Part shown: positions 47,945 to 59,397 of the stretch, piece by piece | Numbering within the stretch: position 1 is the stretch's first letter | Layout of the letters: every line of letters begins with the position of its first letter | NCBI RefSeq assembly: GCF_003171515.1 | Contig: NC_089390.1 | Location: forward strand, 558,001-622,000 | DNA from: Pyrenophora tritici-repentis | Lineage: Eukaryota > Ascomycota > Dothideomycetes > Pleosporales > Pleosporaceae | DNA length: 64,000 nucleotides | Reading direction: 5' to 3' | Position numbers and translations under genes: made by a program | Notes under the pieces: model-generated | Told to the model about the DNA's origin: nothing | The model's database searches: none | The model's input: only the letters and a program-made list of their open reading frames with translations

Positions 47945-49815
47945 ACATGATCCATGGGCGAGCGGCGCACACGGGCGAGCGGCGCACCCCACCAACTTTA
48001 CTCACCTTACTGATCTTAATCTACAATGGCTCAACGCAGCGCTACTCAATTACTATCAAATGAAGCAGATATTCAGCTTGCTATCTCATCTATTAATGCG
48101 CACCAGATCCAAGGTACCCGTACTGCTGCAGTAGTCTACAACGTAGCCGAAACAACGCTCCGCCGCCGACGCGCTGGTATACCTGCCCGACGCGATTGCC
48201 CGCCCAACTCAAGGAAGCTTACCCAGAGAGAAGAGGAGGTGATTATTAGCTATATACTTCAGCTAGATCTGCGTGGATTTGCGCCTACCTACACAGCTGT
48301 ACGTGATATGGCTGATAAGCTGCTGGCTGCGCGTGGTGGAGAGCAGGTTGGAGTCAACTGGCCATCTACCTTTGTTAAGCGTACAGACAGTCTTCGGACG
48401 TGTTTCAACCAAGCGTACGATAGGCAGAGAGCTCTTTGTGAGGATGCAACATTAATAAAGAGGTGGTTTAAGCTTGTAGAAGAGACAAAGGCTGAGCTAG
48501 GTATCTGCGATGAGGACGTCTACAACTTTGATGAAGCTGGCTTTATGATGGGCAAGATTACAACGCAGCTAGTTATAACAGGAGCAGAGAGGAGAGGCAG
48601 GCCGAAGAGTATTCAGCCAGGCAATCGCGAGTGGGTAACGCTGATCGCTGCTATCAGCGCTGCTGGCTGGTCAGTCCCACCGTTCCTCATCTTCGCTGGC
48701 CAGTACCACCTATCAGCCTGGTATAAGGAAGCTGAGATCCCACGCGACTGGGCGATCGCAGTCAGCGATAATGGCTGGACGAATAATGAGCTTGGAGTTG
48801 AGTGGCTAAAGCACTTCAACGCTCACACGCAGGCTCGTAGTGTAGGCGCGCGTCGCCTGCTTATTATTGATGGCCATAAGAGCCACCAATCTCTAGAGTT
48901 CCAGGAGCTCTGCAAGGAGAACAATATCCATACGCTCTGTATGCCTCCTCACTCATCTCACCTACTCCAGCCACTTGATGTTGGCTGCTTCTCGCCATTG
49001 AAGCGCGCGTACAGCCGTGAGGTGGAGAGCCTTATGCGCAACCACATCAACCACATCACCAAGCTAGAGTTTCTGCCAGCGTTCAAGGCAGCATTTGATC
49101 AAGCGTTCACGCCAGCCAATATCTGCTCAGCCTTCCGCGGCGCAGGCCTTGTTCCTCTACAACCAGAGGCTGTTCTATCAAAGGTAGATGTACAACTGCG
49201 TACACCTACTCCTCCAGCAGCTCTGCCAGAGGCTCCCTGGGTAGCTCAAACGCCGAGCAACGCGCGTGAGCTTGAGGCTCAGTCAAGCCTAATACGTGAG
49301 CGCGTGCGCCAGCACAAGAGCTCATCACCAGCTTCAATTATTATGGCGATTGACCAGCTAAAGAAGGGCGCCGAGGTGATGATGCTCTCTGCTGAGCTGA
49401 TGCGCGATCGGATCTCTAGTCTTGAGAAGGCCAATAGCGCAGCCTCAGAGCGTAGGCGGCGCTCTAAAAGGCGTATACAGAAGCATGGAGTACTCACAAA
49501 GGGAGCTGGAGAGGATATACTGGCTCAAAATGAGGCTGACCAGCAGATTGCTCATGAAGAGCGTCAAGGAGGAGCGCGATCAGGCCTCAGCCAGCGGGCT
49601 CAAAGGCGCTGCACTAGGTGCAAGGAGACTGGGCACAACTCGCGCACATGCAAGACTGATACTATTAATATAGAGTAATCTACTGTATCAATATCTAGCA
49701 ATAATATTATCGCGTTGTTGAGATGCATCGCTTTAAAGTTGCAAAAGTTGGTGGGGTGCGCCGCTCGCCCGTGTGCGCCGCTCGCCCGTGTGCGCCGCTC
49801 GCCCATGGATCATGT
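47945..49815 (+). mobile_element. Complete Fot/pogo-type (Tc1/mariner superfamily) DNA transposon, 1871 bp
   Basis: Bounded by inverted repeats starting ACATGATCCATGGGCGAGCG and flanked by the target dinucleotide TA on both sides (47943-47944, 49816-49817). The left inverted repeat is about 55 bp (47945-47999) with two units of the 17-mer GGGCGAGCGGCGCACAC (last one varied). The right one (49741-49815) has three such units. One uninterrupted transposase gene lies inside. Intact ends plus an intact gene suggest a recent arrival. Confidence 0.93.
48026..49678 (+). CDS. Fot/pogo-type DDE transposase
   Basis: 550 residues, no introns, start at ATG 48026, 81 bp inside the left end. N-terminal psq-like helix-turn-helix (residues about 5-50) followed by a CENP-B-type DNA-binding region ([20 protein letters not shown]). 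The DDE_1 catalytic triad is complete: Asp169 in [10 protein letters not shown], Asp282 in LIIDGHKSH and Asp318 in [10 protein letters not shown], with 35 residues between the last two (DD35D, as in Fot1/pogo). [12 protein letters not shown] is typical of this group. Near the C-terminus a CCHC zinc knuckle ([14 protein letters not shown]) follows a basic coiled region ([11 protein letters not shown]). It cuts and pastes its own element into TA sites. All catalytic residues are present and there is no stop or frameshift, so it may be active. Confidence 0.95.
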   Translation: MAQRSATQLLSNEADIQLAISSINAHQIQGTRTAAVVYNVAETTLRRRRAGIPARRDCPPNSRKLTQREEEVIISYILQLDLRGFAPTYTAVRDMADKLLAARGGEQVGVNWPSTFVKRTDSLRTCFNQAYDRQRALCEDATLIKRWFKLVEETKAELGICDEDVYNFDEAGFMMGKITTQLVITGAERRGRPKSIQPGNREWVTLIAAISAAGWSVPPFLIFAGQYHLSAWYKEAEIPRDWAIAVSDNGWTNNELGVEWLKHFNAHTQARSVGARRLLIIDGHKSHQSLEFQELCKENNIHTLCMPPHSSHLLQPLDVGCFSPLKRAYSREVESLMRNHINHITKLEFLPAFKAAFDQAFTPANICSAFRGAGLVPLQPEAVLSKVDVQLRTPTPPAALPEAPWVAQTPSNARELEAQSSLIRERVRQHKSSSPASIIMAIDQLKKGAEVMMLSAELMRDRISSLEKANSAASERRRRSKRRIQKHGVLTKGAGEDILAQNEADQQIAHEERQGGARSGLSQRAQRRCTRCKETGHNSRTCKTDTINIE

Positions 49816-50868
49816 TATGCTTTATTCCAATGACGCTTTATTCCAATGACGTCATATCAGATCATGTCCTGCGACTGACCATCTTACAGCCGCACGGCGC
49901 GTTCTAGCAAATCTCCCCCAAATTTCATATACGGTGCAGGATTGTCGACCATGCTCATTTTGGTTATACTTACTGTACTGCTTACCCTTGACGCAGGTCT
50001 GTTTTCGGCAGTTGCTAGATGACAACTATGGGCTCTTTGAAAAATTTATGCGAGAAAGCGCGCAACGAGGATGTGAGGCAACAACAGATGGCTGCAAAGT
50101 ATAATTCGAACATTCGTGTTACGGTCTACGGTCATGGCTCGGCGAATTATTATTCATGTTGTTCTGGTTCGTGCAGCACTGGAGGTTATTTTTAGGGTCG
50201 ACTACCGCAATTTGATTTGTCCCGGTCAGTCAGACTGAAACGTGACCAACACGTTGATGAGAAATGTACCAAGTATTCGGGGTGCCATTTTCGCGGTATG
50301 TTCACAGCAACGCGCTTTGTTACAGTAGAGGCGAGTTCATTACTCGTCTATCAGATGAGCTTGACTTGCTCGACTAACAGACAATCAGTAGCCATATTAC
50401 AAGCAAGTTCTGTTGACGCAGTTGGAATAGTGTCAGCAACGCACAGACGGTACAGATGCAATGATGATGGTACATGTAAGTGGTGTCGATGCTTAGCAGC
50501 AGATTTTCACAACGCAATTCGTTGTAACAACGTACAGGCAAGCAGTTATGGTACACAGATGCAATAATATCCGTATTGATTTGATGATCTATGTGGTCAA
50601 CTTTTACCCCTTGATTCACGTACTCAGAGCAAGCTAGTCGGAGAAGTGGTTCCCATCTGGGTAGCAAAGTGTTGGTCGCAGGGGACTATTACGCGCAGCC
50701 GGCTGTATATATAGTGCTCGCGGTACAGTTGCTATGAAGAAGTCCTTAGGGAAAGACTGAGATCGCTTTTGATCCCAAGGAGTCTATACAGTCATTGCCA
50801 CCTGGGCACCCTATCCAGTCGCTATCACCCTCTTCAGTCTTTACCTACTACCCCATTGAGTCGCGGAT
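49816..50868. other. Intergenic between transposon and S41 peptidase
   Basis: About 1 kb. Right after the element a 16-bp direct duplication CTTTATTCCAATGACG occurs twice in tandem (about 49820-49851) and ends in the palindrome TGACGTCA. Otherwise nothing until the promoter of the next gene. Confidence 0.45.
50705..50712 (+). promoter_or_regulatory. TATA-like box of the S41 peptidase gene
   Basis: TATATATA in CTGTATATATAGTGCTC about 157 bp before the start codon; a CT-rich stretch (TATCACCCTCTTCAGTCTTT) follows just before the ATG. Confidence 0.4.
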
Positions 50869-53287
50869 ATGGTTCGTTTCTTTTTTCTAAACGTCTTTGT
50901 GTGTCTTTCGCTGGCCTCTAATGGGCTTTCTGCACGCCTGCCCTCGGACGCGCAAATCCGTGCACGGGCTGGCAAGACGAGTCCTTGTGCGCAGATCGCC
51001 AACCTTACTGCTGACCCAGATGTATATAGTGTACCTGCGAAACTTGCCTACGGTAAGAGTGCTCAAGAAATGTTGCGTATTACGAGTATTTAGACTAACT
51101 TTTACAGAATGTCTTAACTCAGTGCCGTTCAACCAGACCGCTGCAGCCACTCTCGTCAATGGCATCAAGCTATTTGTCGACTTTCAATCTACCACTGCCA
51201 TTCTCAAGAACCCACCGCAAGATTTCGTCGCGAAGGTACGACCACGTTATGATATCTATGGGGAATTAGAGAAAGTTCGGGCGAAAGTCGCCTCGCGATC
51301 TTATGCAAGCGAACATGCGGTAAGCTTCCCCTTCCGATGCAAACATCATAGATAGAGACTAATTTGTTAGTTTGGCATGGACCTTGTAAAAATCTTCACA
51401 TTCGCTCATGACGACCTGTTCCAATTTGTTCCCGACATCGCGGCCACTCATTTCGCTTTCCGTCGTACCGCTCCTTCTCTTGTCTCCGTTGCCTCCAGCA
51501 AGGATAGCCTCCCGGAAATCTACTCGTATCGTGATATAATGCAAGAAAATCTGGGAAAATCTTCATTCAAGGCTTCGCCAATCACACACATCAACGGCAG
51601 AGACGTTCAGTCATATCTTCATGACTGGTCAAAGTGGACTTATTACACGGACTTGGACGCAGCCTATAATGCCCAATTTACCACGCAAGCTGGTTCATTC
51701 TCAGACAGTATGATGTTCATTATGGGAGCATTCAAATCGGGTGGGGAAACAAATTCTGTTTATGACGGTCCTACGACGGAGTACCGTTTTGCGAACGGCA
51801 CTTCCAAGTCATACGAAAACATGGCTAATGTCTATGCCTCCTTTGATGGCATAACCGATGGAGCGAGTCTGTACCAAGCCTATTTCACCACCCCAAAGAG
51901 GGTGTCTCAAGATTCGTCTAACGGGACGTCTAACGGGACGTCTAATGAGTCGTCTGGTGGATCTGGTGACCAGAACAAAACTTCGACGCCCGAGCCGATG
52001 GAAGGATACCCGCCACCAATTGTCTGGGATGATCCAGTCAACATGCTTATTAGTGGATACTACCTTGATGGCCACTACTCCAATGTCGCCGTGCTTTCCG
52101 TACCTACCTTTCGTTCCGGCGCTGAACCTATCGACGGTTTCTACAATACAGTAGAGAAGTTTATCACAAAGGCTAAGGCAGATGGAAAGAAGAAACTCAT
52201 CATTGATCTTTCAACCAACCCTGGCGGGTTGGTACCAAACGCGTTTAATTTATTCAAAATCCTATTCCCGCACGGACGCGACCAATCATCGACTTTACGT
52301 GTACGTGCGAACAATGCAACCAAGTTAGTAATCGAGAAAATGACCAAACTTGGCGAAAAATTTCCTCCTACCAGGGACATTACACCCAAGTACAACGGAC
52401 TGGAAGACACCAATTTTTATACCAGCAACATCTTCAACGCCCACACGGTCAAGAATTCACAGGGAAAGAACTTCGCAAACGCAAAGGCGTTTTTCGGTCC
52501 AGGTGTGACGCAGAACGGTGTCAGCTTTACAAACCTCTTCCGATATGATCTAACCACTCCGTGGTCGTTCGATATCGGCGATCATCGGTATGCATCCTAC
52601 GCCAAGCAGCAGCAGCCATTCGCAGCTAGCGATATAGTCATACTCACCAACGGTTTATGTTCCTCGACATGCGCTAGTTTTGTGGAACTCATGCGAAGCA
52701 TTCAGAATGTCAAGACTGTTGTCATTGGAGGCCGCCCAGGTAAAGATCCGATGCAAGCCGTTGGGGGTAGCAAGGGAATACAACAAATGTCTTGGGAGGT
52801 CATTTACTACAACCTTCAGGCCTCAATCGAAAATCTCAGCACACGCGAGGAGGCAGACTGGCTTTCGAAATCCCCTCTCGGCAAATATCTCACTGACGGT
52901 CTTACTACCCTATACCGTGCAGCCGCGGGATCGGTATCAAACATCAACTTGGTAGACGCGATCCGTGAAGGAGATTCGTCGAATACTCCTATACAGTTTG
53001 TCTACCAGCCTGCAAACTGCCGCATTATGTACACCAAGGAGATGTATGTCGATGTATCTACTAGCTGGAAGGCTGTTGCGGACTCTGCCTGGGGTGGTAA
53101 GAACCATTGCACGACTGGTAGTCTCGGGGGTCATGGTAAATCGCGTCGAGATTTGTACAAGCGCGAGCTCACTGCAGAAGAGAAGGTGCACACTGAGAAG
53201 GTCCAGGCCTGGAGAAGGAACCTCAAGCTCGAAGACTTCTCAATTGATGAACCTCGCAAGAAGTTGCCCAGGTTTCGATCTTCCTAG
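50869..53287 (+). CDS. Secreted peptidase S41-family protein
   Basis: Exons 50869-51052, 51108-51319, 51371-53287; introns of 55 and 51 nt (GTAAGA...TTACAG, GTAAGC...TTGTTAG). 770 residues. The signal peptide is MVRFFFLNVFVCLSLASNGL, cleavage likely after SAR. A Cys-containing N-terminal domain, a PDZ-like part (SPITHINGRDVQSYL) and a Ser/Asn/Gly linker (SNGTSNGTSNESSGG, several N-glycosylation sites) follow. The S41 core is marked by LIIDLSTNPGGLVPNAF and the serine region VILTNGLCSSTCASFVELM. These are the parts seen in CPAF/tail-specific protease relatives secreted by many ascomycetes. The active serine is one of the Ser in CSSTCAS. A Lys/Arg-rich tail (GKSRRDLYKREL) has possible Kex2 sites. 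Role outside the cell is unknown; degradation of host or environmental protein is a guess. Confidence 0.88.
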
Positions 53288-56200
53288 GGGCGCAAACTCG
53301 TTTGAGTAGCTTCGCAGTATCTTCATATCGATCCTTTGGGGTTTGAGAGCTTCACAACCGTTTTGTTTCGATTCTATGCAGTAGGCTTTCGATCTAATAT
53401 CATAATATAAATCATACCTTCTTTCCACATACCCATGTCTGATGCAGGCATGCACGTCATTAGTGTGGTTATCATGTCTACGCTTATAGAGTAGGAAATA
53501 AATGAAAATATTGAACGAGCATGATCCCAATTGCCACAGCGTTAGTGAACCATGTCCCTGGTCAAAGTGTTCGTCGACAACCTAATTCGATGGCCATCAA
53601 CGGTGCGACAAGACAAAATCAAGGCAAATAACATGCTCAGAAACCATGGTAGATGCCCAACGTTGATATCTGACTCGTCCCTTGAGACTACAAAGTCATG
53701 TGTATCACTCCATGTCGCAATCACGGGCTCAACGGCTCGCCCAAGAAACAACATGGCGACGGCGTTTTCGATGAAATGCCAACAGAAATTACAAGAGCCG
53801 CGTCTACTAAAGTACCAGCTTTTTGACGGATCCAGGAGCAGGGGTTGAAGTGTCGTGGCGTAGAAAGCATATCCTGTGCACCTTCCCTGGGCTATCGCAC
53901 GCCAAGCAATGCCTACCTGATCCGATATAGTGTTCCCCACCCACACAGATCACCCCATGTCGTTGTTGCAAAGCACACATCCAACGCCTGTTTCTTCCTT
54001 ACAACTGTCGCTGCAACTGAGTTGCGGTGAAGGCCCTGCAATAGGCGGTAAGAGAATGGGAAATTCTGGTCGGGACGCTGCAGCCGACGGCGAGGTCAAG
54101 GAAGAAAACTAAAATCGTCGCCTCACCAATGACCAAACCCCGGATTGAGGGCGAGAGGCAGCTCGCATGCGGAACACGGTGCCGCATCACTTGTACGACG
54201 TCTTTCCTGGTCTCTGCAGCATCGGCAGGCGACGTTGCGCAAAGTGGCGGACATGTTTGAAGAGCGAGCAGCGAGGATCAATCTCCCCCACATCAGCCAG
54301 TCCGCCCGCAGTCCGTCAGTCCGGGGATTGCGGGCTGCTCAAACAGGTTCTGGAAAAGAAAAGTGCCGGAGATTGGGCTACCCTATCTCGCCCACGATGG
54401 GGTAATAGTCAAGACGTGACATGCTAGTTCCATGGCTTCCTATTCGGTGTCGCAGTGGAATGATGTGATGACAGGTTATGCTTGGTTCAGGCTATTGTTT
54501 GGCAAAAGCAAGCAGAGACGGGATGCGCCGTACGGTTGAAGGCCGCCCGGAGACTTTCCCATAGCCCAGGTCCTGGTGGAGTCGTCGTTCGGATGATGCG
54601 GAGAGCGTGCGAATTTTTGCAAGGCTACAGCACGACGCGCAGCGCATCGAGATGCTGTCGCGGCGACCGGCATAGCGCTGTTGCGAAAGTATTGGCGGCG
54701 CCGAAAGAGCTCCAAAGCACGCTTTGCCAGTCCGCCTCTGGGCGAGCACAACAGTGACAAACTGGCAGAGTCCAACGCAGGACGGCAGGAGGTCTGAGAA
54801 CTTAACTCTTCTACCGCACTTCTGCCGGTCGGTTCCCTACCAGAAATGTTTGGTCGCGACAGGAGTCGGCTCGAGCGTCCTTCCAACAACCTTCTCGAAG
54901 CCCAAAGGAGCATCCTAGCCGGAAAGTCGTTGCGGTCATTATTCCCGTGTTGCAACACGAAACATAGTTTTTGCCTGTCCGGGACTCCCATGCCGGGCGC
55001 CTCACAAGCAGTGTAACCCCAGACTCCATGACACGCGGTATGAAAGGCGGTTGTTGCGGAGTCTGCCTGGGGCGGCCATCAGGAAGTTGTTGCGCATTAT
55101 CCTGGCGATCAGAGCGGAGTTTCCAGACAAAGTTCCAGGCGCCTCATTGCGACTGGGCGAATCCCAGGGCGTTGGTATCCGGGGAATGCAGCCCGGAGCT
55201 CCACTTAGCTTACCCCATGCTACGCTGCCGCAAGCCTCGCGTGGGATGTGCATATGCATCATGGAGAAGCGGTCAGAGAATGACTTCGGTCCGGCTGGAT
55301 GATGCCTTGCTTGCGTGCTGGCGACAAGCCAGGAGTCCAAAGGACACTGTGTTGTTTTTTGTTTGGTTCTCCACGTCATACCATCGGCTTCTGTCTGCGC
55401 CTGGCTGCATTCGATTGGTTTGCTTCTTCAGTCCGTCTGCTCTCGCATTATCACGGTCCGGATGAAGAATGCGCGCGAGGTTGCAGAACGGGTGACGGGA
55501 TGCGCGCCTTGTCTGTTGCGTGCGTCTTCGCCTCGCATCGGGCCCAGCACCTCAGACACTTTGATAAGCGCCCCAAAATCGCCTCGACTCTGTAACCCTG
55601 ATAGGATCGGGGCGTGGGGTGAACTTTGCGCCCCATGTACAACGTTGGTTGCGAAGCAAGGAGTCGTCGCAACCGTCCGCTTCCCCGTGTGGCCGCGCGC
55701 CTGATTGCTGATACAGTTTTGCTTTTGACTCAAAGCGTCTTACCCTTCCCATGAGCCCTTGTATCTTTCAAATGATGCGAGTCAGGGTTGTCGTTTGGGC
55801 GGTGAAAAGTCATTGCACTGGTACCTTGCCCTTGTACTCAGGTATAAGAGAAGCACCCCCCTTCAGCGCGGTATCGTCATTTTTTACCCATTGCAACACG
55901 CCTCAGCTTCCCAATCCAAGACTCATACCAACACACGTCATCTTCTTGACACTTCCTGATCGACCCTCAAACACAGCCTCTGCGCTTCCTCGATACATAC
56001 CCGAAAGTCCCATTCTCGCTTCCTACTCGACGGGTAATTTACACAACACACAACGCCTTCCACTACGACACGCACGTTCGCCTAACACTCCTCTATCATT
56101 GGCAGCCGCCCAACACCCAGTAAGTCATCCCCAACCGGAGCCTTCTTTTCCATACCAGGCTCGAACACAAGGCTCTGCCAAATTAGGCAGGCTTGTGTCC

Positions 56201-56563
56201 GGCACATGCCAACGCACCAAGCCCAAGCCCTGTCGCAACCACGGCAACCCGTTATCATTGATACTAAATCTGACTCACCTATTCCTTAGGTTCGCATCAG
56301 CCTTGTTACCGAGCCAGCCTAAGACAGCACATCAATATCCTGCGCCTTCCCCCGAAAACAAATACCTTTGCCTGCATCGCAACAGCGCATCCTCGCATAC
56401 GGCCCGTAACAACTTTCGGCATTCCGAACAGTACTTAATCCGTCTACATTGACCTTTGCCGCTATCACATCTTCCTTTACCGGTACCTGAAGCATCGCTC
56501 ACATACTATCGCTACCTCGCACTTCAACTCAAAAACAAAACATACACATCGCAAACGCTCAAA
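53288..56563. other. Gene-poor 3.3 kb
   Basis: Frames of up to 171 (-) and 233 (+) codons exist, but they have low-complexity or random composition and overlap one another. From about 55.86 kb the sequence becomes CT/CA-rich, like a long 5' leader of the small gene at 56564. A short inverted pair CAGACTCC...GGAGTCTG (about 55020-55066) recalls the MITE ends. Confidence 0.45.
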
Positions 56564-56782
56564 ATGCCATCATCAACAGCATCCGTCTTCAACCCTCGTC
56601 AGCGCCTCTCCATCTTCACAAACTCAACTCTTGGCCACGATGTCAGCGCAGCCTTCAAGGCATCCTCGGGTCCGACTTCACGCTCATCAGACGTGAACGA
56701 GACACCGGCACCACCACCATCACCAGTCGACTTTACCTTCCCCAGCACGCCAGCCCACAGCAGAAGGGGCAGCTCCAACTAA
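56564..56782 (+). CDS. Small Ser/Pro-rich protein (72 aa), unknown function
   Basis: MPSSTASVFNPRQRLSIFTN opens a 72-residue protein ending SRRGSSN. The ATG has a good context (CTCAAAATGCC) and follows about 600 bp of CT/CA-rich, ATG-poor DNA typical of strong fungal promoters and leaders. A PPPSPVDFTFPSTP segment is followed by a basic SRRGS, a possible phosphorylation site for basophilic kinases. No hydrophobic segment or cysteine. Short, charged, Ser-rich proteins of this type are conserved in ascomycetes, but I cannot name this one. An in-frame upstream start at 56456 is less likely. Confidence 0.5.
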   Translation: MPSSTASVFNPRQRLSIFTNSTLGHDVSAAFKASSGPTSRSSDVNETPAPPPSPVDFTFPSTPAHSRRGSSN

Positions 56783-57312
56783 AGACAACGGGCTTCTTCT
56801 TCTTACCCGGACTTTTTGATTCACATGGTTTGCACTTAGCGGGTTTTTGGATGGAGAACTTGGAGTTTTCTTATCTACACTGGAGACGCGGTTATATGTT
56901 TTTGGCATCTGTCTGCGCGTTGACCGTTCGCTGCCTTTGTCACCATTTGTTACGATTCCTCTTCTCATCTTTCCACTTTCCACTTTAGTTGGCTTTTGGG
57001 CCGGCACATTTTATTTCTTGGTTTTGCATTTGTTTTAAGCGGGGTGGGTGTCGGGGATTTAGACCGCGGCTTATGCCTCACGGCTGGGGTTGGCGGTTAC
57101 ACGGGGGGTTATTTTGGTAAATGCAATTTTATCATTCCGGGGAAAAAGATTTCACTTGAATTACCGCTCTTCTTGTGTCTTACAATGATGACATCTATTT
57201 GACACACCCTGATATTCAGTCTGACAAACTCCCACACTTGCTACTGCTGCTGCTGCTGCTGCTTCTGCCTTGTTTGTCTGATCTTACACACCATTCCCTA
57301 ATCACAAGAATC

Positions 57313-57674
57313 TTACACCACCAGTCCACCCCACATTCTCCCCCGCGATCGAAGAGCCCATACCATCCATGCGGGCACAGTCCGCAACAATCAATTAAGT
57401 GGGTCCTAGAAGGTTCAGATTGGATTGATTGATTACCGCTTTAAGCCTAGTAGTTACCTATAGGAGTTTAAGCCCTACCTAGATAGGTAAGTGGGTCTAG
57501 GAGAGTGACCGGATTGAATTGATTGTTGCGGAGTCTACATGCGGGTCTATCCCGCAACCACTTCCCGACAAACCACAAACACCCCGAAAGCAACGGCCAT
57601 CCTAGCACACCTACCAGATATATCAACATCACATAAGCCCACTCACTCTGCGGCGACTGGACTATCGTCGCCAT
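57313..57674 (-). pseudogene. Possible small membrane protein cut by MITE copy B
   Basis: From ATG 57674 the frame reads MATIVQSPQSEWAYVMLIYL and GVLGWPLLSGCLWFVGKWL, one or two hydrophobic spans, and reaches the MITE at 57537. Beyond the element, leaving out one 8-bp target copy, the same frame goes on for about 18 codons to a stop at 57313-57315. The total would be 63 residues. The short length makes a chance frame possible. Confidence 0.25.
57376..57537 (+). mobile_element. MITE copy B (hAT-like, 162 bp)
   Basis: Identical over all 162 bp to copy A at 42495. It is flanked by the 8-bp target duplication CATGCGGG on both sides (57368-57375, 57538-57545), different from copy A, so the two are independent insertions and not a segmental duplication. 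Confidence 0.9.
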
Positions 57675-58069
57675 GACGCCGTCGCCATGTCATCTCATTT
57701 CATCTCACGGGCTTACATCCTCACGGCTTACATCAGCTGCGCTCGCCGTTCCGCACCGGCTTCGGACCGATTCCTGGGGTCCCAATTTACTTCGGGTGAG
57801 GAGCAGGAGCGGTCCGGGGTGGGAGTGGGAGTGGGAGGGGAGGGGAGGGAGCGACGTAAGGTCAGGTAAGGTACGGGAAGGATGTTTGATATGAGGTTGG
57901 AGAAAGAGATCGGAAAGGGACAAGGGCGGGCTAATGTAAGGAAAGAAAAGGGGAAGAAGAATGCAGAGAGAAAGATGACGAAGATCAGAATGTAGGTAAG
58001 CGATCAACCTTCCTCTTCGGTTTTGTCATACCCGCACAACTTTCCCTCCCGGTTTTGGTGTGGTGTGAG

Positions 58070-58197
58070 CAGACTCCGCAACAATCAATCGATTGACATG
58101 ATTGATTCCTATATAGGTTAAAGAATTACTTCATTAGGCAGCCTTTAACCTAGATAGGAATCAATCATGCCGATCCGATTGATTGTTGCGGAGTCTG
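58070..58197 (+). mobile_element. MITE copy C (128 bp, same ends, different core)
   Basis: Perfect inverted ends starting CAGACTCCGCAACAATCAAT, with a further inner palindrome (ATTGATTCCTATATAGGTTAA against TTAACCTAGATAGGAATCAAT). The 8-bp target duplication GGTGTGAG lies on both sides (58062-58069, 58198-58205). The core differs from copies A and B but keeps the CCTAGATAGG motif, so it is a related subfamily. Confidence 0.88.
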
Positions 58198-59397
58198 GGT
58201 GTGAGTGACATTATACCACGATAAAATAAGAAATCATTGATATGACACTCTCTGTTACCATTTCCCACGCAACGTTTACCTTGCTTTCTCTGATGCTTGA
58301 AAAGTTTATGACTTGAGAAGCAGTTGACACTATAAAGGAGCAAGGGTGGTAGTTAGTCGCTTAGGTAAGAGTCAAACACGACGTCAATGGAGTCACTATA
58401 TAGCCTAGTTAGCCAACAACATAGTCATCTATCTTGGAGATGTAACGACGTGAAGAACAGCTAGCTGGTGAACTGCATATCATATGTCAGCTCTATCTCG
58501 GCATGTCCAAGAAGAGTCCGTCCGAACCGTGAATCTATTCTCGCGACATATGTCACATGTCAAGTGACATACATAGCGCATGGGCCATACCGGAGTACGG
58601 TATATAGCTCCCCTTCCCATTGAGGTGAATGGTTCTTGAGACTTCTTCTACAATACATTACTTTTGCCCACATACGTTTTGAAATGGCAGTGTTTCTCTC
58701 CACTTAGAAACGCCACCTTAGTACCTACCAGCAAAGAAACCTCTGTCACCTACTGGTCTACCGTAACGCACGTCTGCTCTCGCTTCAAGCATAGCTTATA
58801 GACAGCTCCTTTGGATTTTTCGGGGCTGCCTTCGCTTACTTACGTCATCGCCGCCGATCAAGCGTCTGATTGCGTGTATGTAAGCTGGAGAAACTGTCAG
58901 AACGTAGGTCTACGCCCACTACGCTCTGACATTATGATCAGTGAAGTCTTGATCATCGTGGTAGAATAGTATATATTGTACACCTCGCATTGCGTAGGCC
59001 TAACAGAAATGCTATTTGCAAAATGTCATCCGTGAAAACTACCAGATACAGAGATAACGCCAAATTAGTTCCATTAGCGCTTACGCTCTAATGTTATTAG
59101 AATTGGCTGTCTAGGTATACTGCCAGCTGCACAGGCCGCGATTAGGTCTTTGGGCTAGTTGTCTCGCTGCCTAGGTAGCTTTGCCGGCACTACATATCAC
59201 AGGACGTCTACGCTCATGTGCCTATCCTTTCATCCTCATTAAATTCGGTCAACTCAGTGGGAAAAGGTCGAGGTTTTGAGAAATCCATATATATCTCCAC
59301 CATTGATATACCACAAACTCCATAAAGACCATCCTCGCTACACCATCCTACACCTAAAACTAAGGCGTCTTTGCATCTTGTATCCAACCACCTCACC

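Larger units (their letters stand above)
56783..59397. other. Gene-poor 2.6 kb with two MITE copies
   Basis: Contains the 3' region of the small gene, a (CTG)n run at 57244-57262, MITE copies B and C, and G-rich simple sequence (57815-57850). Besides the small broken frame at 57313-57674, no coding region is supported. Confidence 0.5.

Noticed and set aside
54476..54991. 171-codon minus-strand frame
   Set aside because: Random-looking Arg/Ser/Leu-rich composition and overlap with other frames; no support.
55020..55066. Short inverted pair CAGACTCC...GGAGTCTG resembling MITE ends
   Set aside because: Only about 47 bp long and without an 8-bp target duplication; chance or a heavily decayed relic cannot be told apart.
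53080..55070. Similarity between GTTGCGGACTCTGCCTGGGG in the S41 gene and the stretch near 55050
   Set aside because: Limited to about 25 bases with no extension either way; treated as chance.
55751..56452. 233-codon plus-strand frame
   Set aside because: Pro/Ser/His/Thr-rich composition of the kind produced by translating CT/CA-rich leader DNA.
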